Origin: Pascua guehoae | Taxonomy: Eukaryota; Basidiomycota; Tremellomycetes; Trichosporonales; Trichosporonaceae | Length of the DNA stretch: 64,000 bases | Reading direction: 5' to 3' | NCBI GenBank assembly: GCA_001600415.1 | Contig: BCJX01000019.1 | Location: forward strand, 375,248-439,247 | Part shown: in pieces, positions 11,329 through 20,349 of the stretch | How positions within the stretch are numbered: the first letter of the stretch is position 1 | Layout of the letters: each line of letters begins with the position of its first letter | The notes under the pieces: generated by a model | Databases searched by the model: none | What the model was told of the DNA's origin: nothing | The model's input: only the letters and a program-made list of their open reading frames with translations | Position numbers and translations under genes: made by a program

Positions 11329-11490
11329 CGGAGGCCCGCCCCCGGCGGGCCTCCCCGGGGGGTCCGCCAGGGGCGGACCCCCTTTTTCAGAGGCGAGCGA
11401 GCGGAGCGAGCGAGCTGACGCAACCCGCGAGCGAGCGGAGCGAGCGAGCGAGGGGCGGTGGGGGACCCGCCAGGGGCGGGTCCCCTTTTT
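11329..11490. repeat. compound GC hairpin cluster with GAGCGAGCGGAGC spacers
   Basis: Three palindromes follow one another: AAACGGAGGCCCGCCCCC/GGCGGGCCTCC, GGGGTCCGCC/GGCGGACCCCC and GGGACCCGCC/GGCGGGTCCCC. Two end in T runs. They are separated by CGAGCGAGCGGAGCGAGC segments. They are hairpin-forming modules related to the ends of the dispersed foldback family. Confidence 0.75.
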
Positions 11491-11519
11491 CGAGCGAGCG
11501 GAGCGAGCTGACGTGTACA

Positions 11520-12393
11520 GGTGCGAGGGAAGGAATTCGGTGCGAGAAACGGTACTTTCGGGTGCGAGGGAAGGTATGTTTAGGTGCGAGGGAAGGTATT
11601 TGACTGAGAGATAAGGTAGGTACAGTACGGGGAAGGAATTTGAGTCGCAGAGACGTTACGTTTGGGGACGAGCAGCGTAACGCAACCCGCCTGGGGCGGG
11701 TTGCTTTTTGCGGGTGCGAGGGAAGGAATTTGAGCAAGAGATAAGATAGTGTGGGTGCGAGGGAAGGTATTTAAAGGTAGGTACGGTACGGAGGAAGGAA
11801 TTTGAGTCGCAGAGACATCGAGGGTGACGCAACCCGCCTCCGGCGGGTTGCTTTTTTCGGTCCGGTGTCTGTCACGCGTTACTCACCTCGAGTGTGCTGC
11901 CCGCCTGCGCCCCCCACCTCGGCGGCCGGCGGGCAACGAACATGCTACCCACACTCACCCACACTCGCCTTGTAGGTGTGCTATCGCACCGCGTTAAACG
12001 CACATTCCTTCCCTCGCACCGGTAGCGTACATTCCTTCCCTCGCACCGGTAGCGTACTGTACATTCCTTCCCTCGCACCGGTGCGATTCTACACCGGCAC
12101 CGCTCAACTGGACGCGTTTCTCGCCTGGTCACGACTGGGGCGGCTGCGCGTGCGTTCGCGTGCGCGCACACGTGTACATACCGCCCGGTTGCATTCCTTC
12201 CTTGGTTGCGGGCACTGCAGGTCTGCACCTGTGCAGTACGCGACTGTACAGCAGTTGGCGATTCACCGGCGTACCGGCGTCGCTGTAGGCGACGCCGGCC
12301 TCGACTCTTCCGCCTTGTCACGGTTGCATTCCTTCCTTCTGCACCGGCGCCGCCACAGGCGGTGCCGGCCTCGACTTTTCTGCATTCCTTCCT
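11520..12393. repeat. inverted array of GGAAGGAAT-containing units
   Basis: From 11520 to 11870 the plus strand repeats GTGCGAGGGAAGGAATT or GGAAGGTATT about seven times, with AGGTAGGTACGGTACGG and GAGTCGCAGAGAC segments. Two hairpins with T runs (GCAACCCGCC...GGCGGGTTGC then TTTTT) are interspersed, near 11690 and 11833. From about 11995 to 12393 the same core appears reversed as CATTCCTTCCCTCGCACCGG and CATTCCTTCC. The centre is near 11870-11990. The block behaves as a large, imperfect inverted repeat made of short direct repeats. Confidence 0.75.
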
Positions 12394-12432
12394 AATTAGA
12401 TCAATAATGTGCGGGAACGTGTTCGGGTCCAT
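12394..12432 (-). pseudogene. possible 5' fragment of an F-box-like gene cut by the repeat array
   Basis: On the minus strand the frame from ATG 12432 reads MDPNTFPHIIDLI, closely like the N-terminus LDHLVFPHIFDAI of the gene at 13354-14090. Immediately after this the frame runs into the GGAAGGAATG repeat array. This suggests that the array replaced the rest of the gene. The homology is short, so this remains tentative. Confidence 0.35.
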
Positions 12433-13353
12433 GTGGGCTCGCGACGAGGAGTGGGCGGTGGCGTTCGAGTCGGCGCCGGTTTTGATGGTGGCGACAGCGA
12501 CCACCTGTGACGCCGCCGTTGTTGGCGCCGATGTCATGCTTTTCTTTTTCGATGGGCGGACCTGCCGGCCGAGCTTCACCGAGCCGGCTCTCAGTATGGT
12601 GGCACACAAAGTGTGCAAGGTGCAACATTTGCCGAGCGGAGCATTCTTATAAGTAAAGTGTGAGTGGCAAATGAATTAGGCATCGAGTCAACAGGGTGTG
12701 GTGTTGCTCGGACTCATCGGATCCGGCGGTCAAAACCAAGGTACCAGGTACGTTTGACTCGTTGAAGCCAGAGTTTGAGCACTGGCCTCATCGATAACTC
12801 GCCCAGGGATCAGAACATGTCGAAGAACATGCTGGGGGACACATGCTTGTCAAGGATCTCCTTTCGGCCGTATTGCGATGCCGTCGTACCAAATTGAAGT
12901 TGTACAGTCGTGTACTGTATCTGGGAAAGGAAGGTTGGGTTGTTGTCAAGCAGCGTGGACGCGTCGTGGCACGGTCGAAACAGAGGCCCTCCAGGGGCGG
13001 GGCTCCGGGGGCGGCCAGGGTTGGACCCCCTTGGGAGACAAAGGTGGCCTTTGAACGCCGAAGGAGCAGCAGTGAGACAGAGGCCAAAAGAGAGCCTGAC
13101 AAGCGGTCAGGCGACTGATTTGCCTTTGTCGGGTCACCCGAGTTCGGATCTTCCCACGGTTGTAAGTGGCGGCGCCACTCGCCAGCACAGACCTCTTGCT
13201 CGCCATCCAACAAAGCCTGCATGCCACCACCCCGGCGAGTCAACTCCTTTGGACTGATTCTGCACTCTTAACTCCTCTCACCTTGCCACCGGCTGCCCCC
13301 GCATCCAGCACACTACGTTCCAATCTACGCTGTCAACTACGGCATTCACGACG
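12433..13353. other. intergenic with a degenerate hairpin element near 12979-13040
   Basis: AAACAGAGGCCCTCCAGG with GGCGGGGCTCC and a further GGGGGCGG...CCCCC pair mark a diverged copy of the hairpin family. No gene was recognised in the rest. Confidence 0.45.
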
Positions 13354-14090
13354 AGTGAGTTCCATCTCCACAGGACGAGTTCTAACTCAAAGTGACTACC
13401 CTCGACCACCTCGTATTCCCCCACATCTTTGACGCCATCTTCTCCTACGCATCACCCTCTGCTCTCGTTCGTCTCCGGATGACATGCCCCGACTACCGTG
13501 ACAAGGCGGATTCACTACTCAAGTCTGCACTCGTGATCGAGTCGTCCGCTACGGCTGATACCCTCGCGGTCAACTCGTCCTCTACGGTGGATACGTTTAT
13601 CCAACCGTACCCCTACGGATTCATGCAGGTCCTCGGCCAAACCAACAAAAATGTGCGGCGGTTCATCGCCTGCGGATCCCACCCCCACAGTGACACCCTC
13701 ATCGACAGGGTCTTCCTCGCCCCTCCCTACACATGTTGGCATATAGAGGCCTTTGCCAGAAGGTACATCCTGCACCTACGTACCTTCTCGTGGCGGACGA
13801 ACCTCGATCTAATCAGACTCGACCTGGGACCCGAGGTACGCGACGTGGCAGTCGTGTTCAGGCCCGAACTCGACGTAATGGACTGGCGGCACTCCGAAGC
13901 CTATGCGACCGGGGGATTCTTCTGCACGCTCGTCGACTTTTTCACCCCGGTGCTCGCTCGCGGGGGCACCGTGACTTTTGTGGGCTTCGAAGGTGTGGGC
14001 GGCTTGGCGAAGTCGGTACCAACTCTGCAGTTTCAAATCCAACCAATGGTGCGGCTTTGGTTCGACTTGTTGCTATCGACCCAAGGGTAG
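13354..14090 (+). CDS. F-box-like protein with start codon split by an intron; C-terminus beyond an in-frame TAG
   Basis: No ATG opens the reading frame. A 38-nt intron (13355-13392; donor GTGAGT, branch TTCTAACT, acceptor AAAG) joins an upstream A at 13354 to TG at 13393. That creates ATG and the protein MTTLDHLVFPHIFDAIFSYA. Family resemblance is to F-box-like proteins I know from Trichosporonales: LDHLxFPHIxDxI, then LVRLRMTCPDYRDKAD as the second helix, and a C-terminal Rossmann-like or LRR-poor region. Such proteins are presumed adaptors of SCF ubiquitin ligases. The frame stops at TAG 14088-14090. It then continues open, with protein-like content (CGLDDEEADEIRGAFC..., LEGLRFESLDEWMTQWMKSW), to TGA 14259-14261. 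A single nonsense change, or a weak 42-nt intron (GTGCGG 14049...TAG 14090), could explain this. Flanking hairpin elements and the fragment at 12394 hint at family turnover. Confidence 0.6.
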
Positions 14091-14261
14091 GTATGTGGTC
14101 TCGACGACGAGGAAGCCGACGAAATCAGGGGAGCGTTCTGCCCCAAGAAAGGGTGGAAGCGGCCGCTGGACGCTTTAGAGGGGCTGAGGTTTGAGAGTCT
14201 CGACGAGTGGATGACCCAGTGGATGAAGTCGTGGGGAATGCTCCCACCTGTGGGCGAGTGA
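14091..14261 (+). pseudogene. in-frame C-terminal continuation of the F-box-like gene
   Basis: This is directly in frame with the upstream gene after its TAG. It contains no stop for 56 codons and ends in WMTQWMKSWGMLPPVGE. Amino-acid composition (acidic then Trp-rich) suits a real protein tail rather than random sequence. Confidence 0.45.
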
Positions 14262-14996
14262 GGTTGGGAAAACGGAGGACGCCCACCCGGCGCCCCTCTC
14301 TTGCTCTCCTACTACGGCGCCCCCACCGTTTCCTTCCCCCCTCCTCTAGGCTTCCTGATAACGCCGAGGGTTGTAATATGTATGAAGTTTGTACAAGGAA
14401 TGAATGTTCCAGGTGGCAAGTATCGGTTCAAGGAAACGGAGGCCCGCCCCCGGCGGGCCTCCGGCGGTGTCCGCCGGTTGAATCTCGGCATCCAAAGGAC
14501 GAACTCGAGTCGGGGATATCAGTCACCATGACGCTCCATGACGTGCTCACGTGCTCACCACAGCGATAAGGTAAGGGGCCGGCGGCAGAACAGAGGATGG
14601 TCTCCCCCAGCGCTGTGCTCCTGGATGCCCTGCAACGTGGGGAGAAGGGGGAGATGAAGGAAGGTGAATGGGTGTGAGGGATCAGTTTGTCACAGTGGGA
14701 TAAGGTCGTCTCGACCTCTATCGGCAATTTATCCAACTTTCATTGTTTATTGTTGTTGCAAATGGACTGCCTGGGGGCCGCGTTCGGAACAGAAATTCAG
14801 TGCGTTGAATTTCTACCTCGCGACTGGGGAAGCCAAGCGATGGCTTCAATATGAGTAGCAGGCGACCTAGGATGCGTCTGTTGGAAGGGGCAACACTTGC
14901 CTAATCGATTCCCTTTTGTACAGCGGCTATTCCAACAGCGTCAATGGAAACTGTTGACTCCAGCTAAACCCATACTACTCGTGCATATGTTCACAA
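14262..14996. other. intergenic with two hairpin elements
   Basis: One diverged copy lies at 14270-14345 (AAACGGAGGACGCCCACC and CGGCGCCCC). A good palindrome lies at 14435-14480 (AAACGGAGGCCCGCCCCC/GGCGGGCCTCC and GCGGTGTCCGCCGG). Nothing else is recognised before the sulfatase stop. Confidence 0.6.
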
Positions 14997-16463
14997 CTAC
15001 GCATTGGTCTGCTGCCCACGACTACCTGGATTGTCGAGCTCGAAATCAAACCTGTCCTGTATATCCCACCCATCTTCGCCAATGTACTGCTCCATAGAGA
15101 GCAAGCTGACGCCGTCACGGAACAGCCAAGGATCTGCCGTCTCCCTCTGCCACACCTCGACTTGGCCCCTGAGGTCGCGGACAATGTCCTGGTATGCAGA
15201 TTCTTTCGCGAGGTTGCGCACTTCGTCAGGGTCCTCGGTGAGGTCGAAGAGCTCCTCTGGCCCGCGACGGATGTACTGCGCCAGTGTCCGCTTGCCCACG
15301 ATAAGGTCGCCACCGCGGCCCGTCGGAGAGGGTGCGTTCCGGATCGCCTCCCAACTCTTCGAGGCGTAAATATCAGCCGACATTGGAAAATCGAGCTGCC
15401 AGCAAATGTTGCGGTGATACTTCCACCGCCGTGTGCGTAGGAAACGTGTCGGGTAGTAGTTTGTGAGCTCGTGGAAGGTGTGCGATCCAAATACGTGCGA
15501 CCACTCGGTGTCGTCTTCCACCTTGAGCAGCGGGAGGATTGAGCGGCCGCGGCGTTTCGTTGCGCCTGGTCGTGAGAGTGTGGTGGATGCTCCACTCTTC
15601 TTTGCAAAGTCGATGAATGTCGGAAGAATATCGATGTATGACACCATCGCCTTGTTGACAGCGCCAGCTGGTGCTTCCGGTGCGCGAACAATCATAGGCA
15701 GACACACACCAGCGTCGTAAAGTGTGGTTTTCGAGTTAAGAAACGGGGGTCCGTTGTCGCTTACAAACATGACGAGGGTATCTGAAGCGTAGCCTGCTGC
15801 CTCAAGCTCGTGTATGAGCATGCCGACTCCTTGGTCCATGCGTGAAATGGCCCTGTAGTATTCGGCGAGCTCGGTGCGAACCTTGGGCAGGTCGTTGAGA
15901 TATGGTGGGACCGCGACGTCGTCAGGGGAATACACAATGTCCTCGACTCCTGGATAATCCTGGGTGTTGGCGAATCCGCCGCGGGTGTTGTCCCGGTGTG
16001 GGTCCATGTACGCGACGGTTAGGTTGAACGGCTTATTCTCGTCCCGCGCTCGTGCGAAGAACGCAGCCGCTTGGTCCGCGACCCAGCGCACGTCGCGCGC
16101 CGGGCTCTCGTCGCGTACTGTCCAAGGGTACGTCCCATTCGGACCGACGTGGACCTTGTTGATGATCCCCGTGAGGTAGCCCATGCTGTTGAACAAGTAG
16201 GGCATGGTATCGACGTGCGAGTGGGTCATAAAGTGGTGGAAGGTGTGTTGCAGCCCATACTGCCCGTTCTCGTGTGTGTGCAGCCCCGTGTAAATTACGG
16301 AGCGCGAGCCGCTGCACGACGCAGTGCTCGCGAAGGCATTGTCGAAGCGCACCCCGGAAGCAGCGAGTGCGTCGAGATTGGGGGTGTGGATCGCCTTGGT
16401 GCCGTAGCACCCAAGGTTCTTGCCGAGGTCGTCGGCAATGATGAGGAGGATGTTATGGGGCAT
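14997..16463 (-). CDS. sulfatase (N-sulfoglucosamine sulfohydrolase-like), 488 aa
   Basis: A single-exon alkaline-phosphatase-fold sulfatase. The N-terminus MPHNILLIIADDLGKNLGCY gives the calcium-binding Asp pair. STASCSGSRSVIYTGLHTH holds the formylglycine site, with Cys50 as C-S-G-S-R. KVHVG, MDPHRDN and FVSDNGPPF supply the other active-site residues. Overall order (GxYGLQHTFHHF, MPYLFNSMGYLTGIINKVHVGP, DEVRNLAKE) resembles the sulfamidase/heparan N-sulfatase branch, including many microbial members. It would hydrolyse sulfate esters or sulfamates. Unusual: the residue two after Cys is Gly, where Pro or Ala is usual. The start at 16463 is chosen because the upstream ATG at 16547 would add a poly-Pro stretch from a homopolymer. 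No signal peptide is seen, so the enzyme may be intracellular and act on imported substrate. It is divergent from the sugar transporter at 16893. Confidence 0.88.
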   Translation of the reverse strand: MPHNILLIIADDLGKNLGCYGTKAIHTPNLDALAASGVRFDNAFASTASCSGSRSVIYTGLHTHENGQYGLQHTFHHFMTHSHVDTMPYLFNSMGYLTGIINKVHVGPNGTYPWTVRDESPARDVRWVADQAAAFFARARDENKPFNLTVAYMDPHRDNTRGGFANTQDYPGVEDIVYSPDDVAVPPYLNDLPKVRTELAEYYRAISRMDQGVGMLIHELEAAGYASDTLVMFVSDNGPPFLNSKTTLYDAGVCLPMIVRAPEAPAGAVNKAMVSYIDILPTFIDFAKKSGASTTLSRPGATKRRGRSILPLLKVEDDTEWSHVFGSHTFHELTNYYPTRFLRTRRWKYHRNICWQLDFPMSADIYASKSWEAIRNAPSPTGRGGDLIVGKRTLAQYIRRGPEELFDLTEDPDEVRNLAKESAYQDIVRDLRGQVEVWQRETADPWLFRDGVSLLSMEQYIGEDGWDIQDRFDFELDNPGSRGQQTNA

Positions 16464-16892
16464 AGGTGGGCGGGGAGGGGGCGAAAGGGGGCGCGGGGGG
16501 GGGGGGGGAGGGGGGAGCGTGTTGGCGCCGCACGCCGCACCATCCATGCGTCCATATGGCCCATTTTATATGATCTAAGCAGGCTGACATCGGGATCCGG
16601 CGTTGACCGGGCCGGACAGGGATAAGGCTTCGACCACATGCCCCGCATTCTCTCGGCATTCTATTATAATCTCGCCACACGTCGTCATCTGTCGCTCCCA
16701 ATCAAGTATGGCTCCACCTGTTGATCACGAATCTTGTTGCTAATCGAGGCACGCCGGTGGCCCATTCCTCGGTTGTCACCGTCGTGTGGCAGGGTTGGGG
16801 ACCACGAGAGGACGATGTTCTGGCCGGGCTGTCTAGTACATAAACACCAAGGACGCGGGCAAATACCTGCCGAGCGCCACTACTCTTGTCCT
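16464..16892. promoter_or_regulatory. shared divergent promoter, sulfatase / sugar transporter
   Basis: 430 bp between two divergent starts. It contains a G15-type homopolymer near 16495-16516 and an ATATAAAA box on the minus strand at 16564-16571, about 100 bases from the sulfatase start. No clear TATA box was found for the transporter. Confidence 0.5.
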
Positions 16893-18686
16893 ATGAGCCT
16901 GCCCGCATCAGCCACCATGGATACTCTCACCAACAATGTCGTTACGCGCAACTACACATTGCGACTGTTCCTCACCAGCATCCTCTTGACACTGAGTTCG
17001 GCCAACTTTGCCTTCGACAATCAAGCCTTTGGCCAGGTATGAACGCGCTCATTTGGGCCGTTTTGTCTAACTTGCAGACCCAAGCCATGGACCCGTTTAC
17101 GCGGCGATTTGGTCACCGAGGGGCAGATGGCAAGTACACGCTGCCCGCTGCGTTCCTGGCATACTCCAACGGATTCCCTTTCATCCTCCTCGCACTAGGT
17201 ACGTATTCAATTCTGAACGTACCCACGCTGACACGTAGGAATCGCTGTAGGGAGCATGGTGTCCTCACGCTTTGGCCGCCGAATGACCGTCTTCGCCATG
17301 TGCATATGGAACATCTGCGTCGTACCCATCACGGTCACCGCTAGGCACCGAAACCAGTTTCTTGTAGCACGCTGTCTCAACTCGGTCTACATCGGAATGG
17401 AAATGAGCGTCATCCCCGTTTACCAGTCCGAAATTGTTCCCGCCCCTGTCCGCGGAATCGCTGTGGCGAGCTACCAAATGTCGTTGGCGGTCGGCGGGTT
17501 TGTGATTTCTGGCATTTGCCATCGCACAGCGGAAATCCCTAATGACTGGTCCTGGCGCATCCCGTTTCTGTGCTTCTTGTTCGTGCCATCGGTCGTCGGT
17601 TCACTCATCTGGTTTCAGCCAGAGTCGCCTCGTTGGCTGTTGGCGGCCGGTCGCACAGAAGACGCACGTAAATCCCTCACAAAGTTCCGCAAAGCCAGCC
17701 ACGACGTCGAGCACGAGCTCGAGCAGATCGCTCTGGCGATAGAAATTGAAAAGACCAACAACTCGGGCTCGTATGTCGACTGTTTCCGTGGACACAACCT
17801 TCGCCGCACAATGATTGTGTTTGGGGTTAATTTCTTCCTCCAGGCCACTGGTCAGGCGTTTACCAGCCTATACGGTGCGATCATTATCAAGTCCCTAGGC
17901 ACTATCAACCCTTTCAATTACACTCTCATTGCCAACGGCCTCCAGCTGTTCATGTACCTGGTGGTAAGTGCATTGTTCCTCGCTGCTGCTGATTCAGAAC
18001 GTGTTCGCCAACGACCGGGTGGGACGCCGTCCGCTCATGCTCCTGAGTGCTGCATCCCAGGCGGTCATTATGTATGTTATCGCAGGACTCGGAACAAAAC
18101 AAAGTAAGCGTTCGAGAATGTTTAGTAGCTAACACCAGACACTAATACCGCTGTGGACTCGGCACTGGTCGCGTTCATCATGCTCTTCACACTCGCCTTT
18201 GCAATCGGCTGGGCACCACTCTCATACCTCATCTCGGCCGAGGTCCCAAGCCAGCCACTCCGTGACAAGACGTCAAGGATGGGCTTTGTCGTCGGCATCG
18301 TCATGCAGTGGGTTCGGATACACATCGCTCGAGCTTACTCAGATTCGTTGTCGCCTTTACCCTCCCATATCTCTTGTACGCGCCATACGCCAACCTCAAA
18401 ATGAAGGTCGGCTTTATCTTTGCGCCGATCGCGACTCTCGCAACAATTTGGGCGTTCTTTTTCTTACCAGAGTGCAAGGGTCTAACGTGAGTTGTTGGGC
18501 TGGCCTAAAGCTGATAGCAGACTGGAACAGATCGACCTCCTCTTCGAGGAGAGTGTCACCGCCCTCCACTCAAGGAGCTGGGGTATCGAGCAACAGTCGA
18601 AGAATATCTCTGTTGACGTCGACGGTCGTATCGTTGCAGAGGACAAGGAGAGGAAACTGGCGTCTGTTAGGTCGGTCGACAAGTAA
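16893..18686 (+). CDS. MFS sugar transporter (hexose/disaccharide permease type), seven exons
   Basis: Exons 16893-17036, 17078-17198, 17239-17963, 17998-18103, 18139-18307, 18343-18486 and 18521-18686 are consistent in phase and give 524 aa. Introns are 34-41 nt. Sugar-porter signatures are present: SRFGRRMTVF in loop 2-3, PESPRWLLAAGR after helix 6, DRVGRRPLM in loop 8-9, and PECKGLTLEQIDLLFEESV after helix 12. The protein should move a sugar across the plasma membrane by facilitated diffusion or proton symport. The closest relatives by eye are the lactose/maltose/alpha-glucoside permease branch. An internal ATG at 16917 has a perfect GCCACCATGG context and may be the true start, which would remove eight residues. 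It shares a promoter with the sulfatase, suggesting co-regulated use of a sulfated sugar. A hairpin element begins right after its stop. Confidence 0.9.
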
Positions 18687-18687
18687 G

Positions 18688-18777
18688 CAAACGGAGGCGC
18701 CCCCTCGGCGGGCCTCCGTCCTCCTCCTTCGCCCTCCCTCCCGTCTATTTCGAACCGCCCCCCCCCCCCCCCCGGGC
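18688..18777. repeat. GC-rich foldback element abutting a stop codon
   Basis: AAACGGAGGCGCCCCCTCGG and CGGGCCTCCGTCCTCC are followed by CCCTCCCTCCCGTCTATTTC and a run of 15-16 C. The arm order equals the other copies. It starts two bases after the TAA of the sugar transporter and may form part of its 3' UTR. Confidence 0.7.
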
Positions 18778-19310
18778 GCCCAACGTTTCCACCCCTCCTC
18801 CTCCTGGCTGGCGGAACTAGCACCACAACGGGCATCGGGAACGGTGAGAGAAACAGGTCGCTGAGGACTGTAGTGTTTTGTAGTCTTGCCGGTCAGGCTT
18901 TTCACCTCGTCTATCCGACTACGTATAGCTTTAACCCAAGCAACCGACCTTCTAGCCTGCGATCAGGTTAGTATCCAATAGAAAGTCAAACGATTCTTGC
19001 CTGTTAACGAGTCTTAGCTCCTACAGTTGACATTGAAGATGTTTGCATTCAGCGGACCTCCGTGTACATATACCGGAAGTTAATGATGCCCTGCAAAACA
19101 CCATCACCGGAATGGTGAGGTACATCGCAGCCTGTCAGTCAACGCCCGCAACACACGTGTAAAACGTAGCGAGACACAGAAGAGGGCGTGAGGAAGCGAG
19201 GAAGGGCACCCCCTGGATCTGGCCTCGGTTGTGCGGAACGGCCCTTCCGAACGTAACCCATTCACACCCGGAGACGTGTTGCCGACCACCACAGTCGACT
19301 GGCCACTCAC
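18778..19310. other. intergenic, convergent genes; nothing recognised
   Basis: No gene-like frame beyond the hairpin element. It separates the sugar transporter from the convergent small membrane-protein gene. Confidence 0.4.
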
Positions 19311-19826
19311 CTAAACAACAAGGGCGCGCACAGCACACACCACCGCCGCGACGTCGACCCAAATACGGACACGGTGGACACTCAGCCACCCCTTAACGGC
19401 GGCCTGCACGTCCTGTTCTGGCCGAGTCTGGTCACACGCGTCTCGGCAGTACGGAGCAATCCAGGGTACGAAGACGAGGTGGGCAGCAGACAGAGCAGCA
19501 GCTGCGATGCTCCACGTGCGGGCGGGTCCTTCAGGAGTCAAGTAGGCAGCGTACGACGAGGCCGCAATCGCGCCGGTCAGGTTGGTCATGAGGGTACCGA
19601 AGCCACTGTAGAAGAACCCAGAGAAGAGGTGGGCGAGGACCTTTGGCGCGTCGGACTGCGCGTCGGACTGCGCGTCGGACTTGATTGATGCCGCCGGCAG
19701 GGTGGCAAAGGGGCGCAGGTGGATGAACGACTCAATGCCAATGACGAGCACATTGGATGTGAACACGACGGGCGCGACGCGGTAGAGCGAGATCGTGAGC
19801 GTAGGGGAGAGCAGCATGATGGGCAC
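19311..19826 (-). CDS. small four-helix membrane protein, DUF1772/anthrone-oxygenase-like
   Basis: A 171-aa single-exon frame with four hydrophobic segments: near residues 5-30, 64-90, 98-120 and 150-171. The C-terminal helix is preceded by WLSVHRVRIWVDVAAVV, which resembles the conserved W...N/H..R pattern of DUF1772 proteins. That group includes anthrone oxygenase-like membrane proteins of unknown general role. A hydrophilic loop has three SDAQ copies encoded by a 12-bp repeat (CGCGTCGGACTG). No pathway genes stand beside it, so function is not assigned. Confidence 0.6.
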   Translation of the reverse strand: MPIMLLSPTLTISLYRVAPVVFTSNVLVIGIESFIHLRPFATLPAASIKSDAQSDAQSDAPKVLAHLFSGFFYSGFGTLMTNLTGAIAASSYAAYLTPEGPARTWSIAAAALSAAHLVFVPWIAPYCRDACDQTRPEQDVQAAVKGWLSVHRVRIWVDVAAVVCAVRALVV

Positions 19827-20349
19827 GTTACGGTGTCAACATGGAAATGCAGGCAGAGACCGCTTAAGATGACAAGATGAGGGCATGTGCGTCGGAACAG
19901 ATGACGTGGGTTGGCGTCTGACTCTGGCCCGAATCGGCCCGATGGCGCATGGATGGATCCAAACAAAGTGGTCAAAGTCGTGGGCATGTACAAGGCATAT
20001 GTCACTTGGTACTTGGTGCCACTTTTGCAAGAGGAGGTTGGTTGCAGGCTAGTAGCTCGAGTGATCGAGTAGCTAGTACGAAAGAGGCCATGGAGACCAC
20101 CAGCTACCAGGATGTGCGTCGAGATGTACAACCCACCGATCGACGGATGTGTCCAGGCCCTGTTGGACTGATGGGAACACGAAGCGTTTCAGGTTGACGG
20201 AAGCTATTTTGGGCATCAGATGATTGTGCCGAGCGTGCCGACCGCCATGTCAACTGACGTCGTCGTCGTCGCGGTGTTTGATCGTTGACGTCAAGTCAAA
20301 CTCAATCATTCCCCAACTTTTATCCATTCTTTCCATTCCTCACAGCGCA
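19827..20349. promoter_or_regulatory. intergenic between divergent membrane-protein genes
   Basis: About 520 bp without recognised genes. A CT-rich leader (CTTTTATCCATTCTTTCC) directly precedes the start at 20350. Confidence 0.4.

Noticed and set aside
11329..11870. Bacterial DNA or intrinsic terminators
   Set aside because: The hairpin/T-run units resemble rho-independent terminators, but they recur as parts of dispersed repeats in clearly eukaryotic, intron-bearing DNA.
11520..12393. Telomere or centromere repeat
   Set aside because: The units do not match fungal telomere motifs, are inverted, and lie between ordinary genes.
16464..16547. N-terminal poly-Pro extension of the sulfatase
   Set aside because: It arises from a C/G homopolymer. 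The start at 16463 matches where the fold begins.
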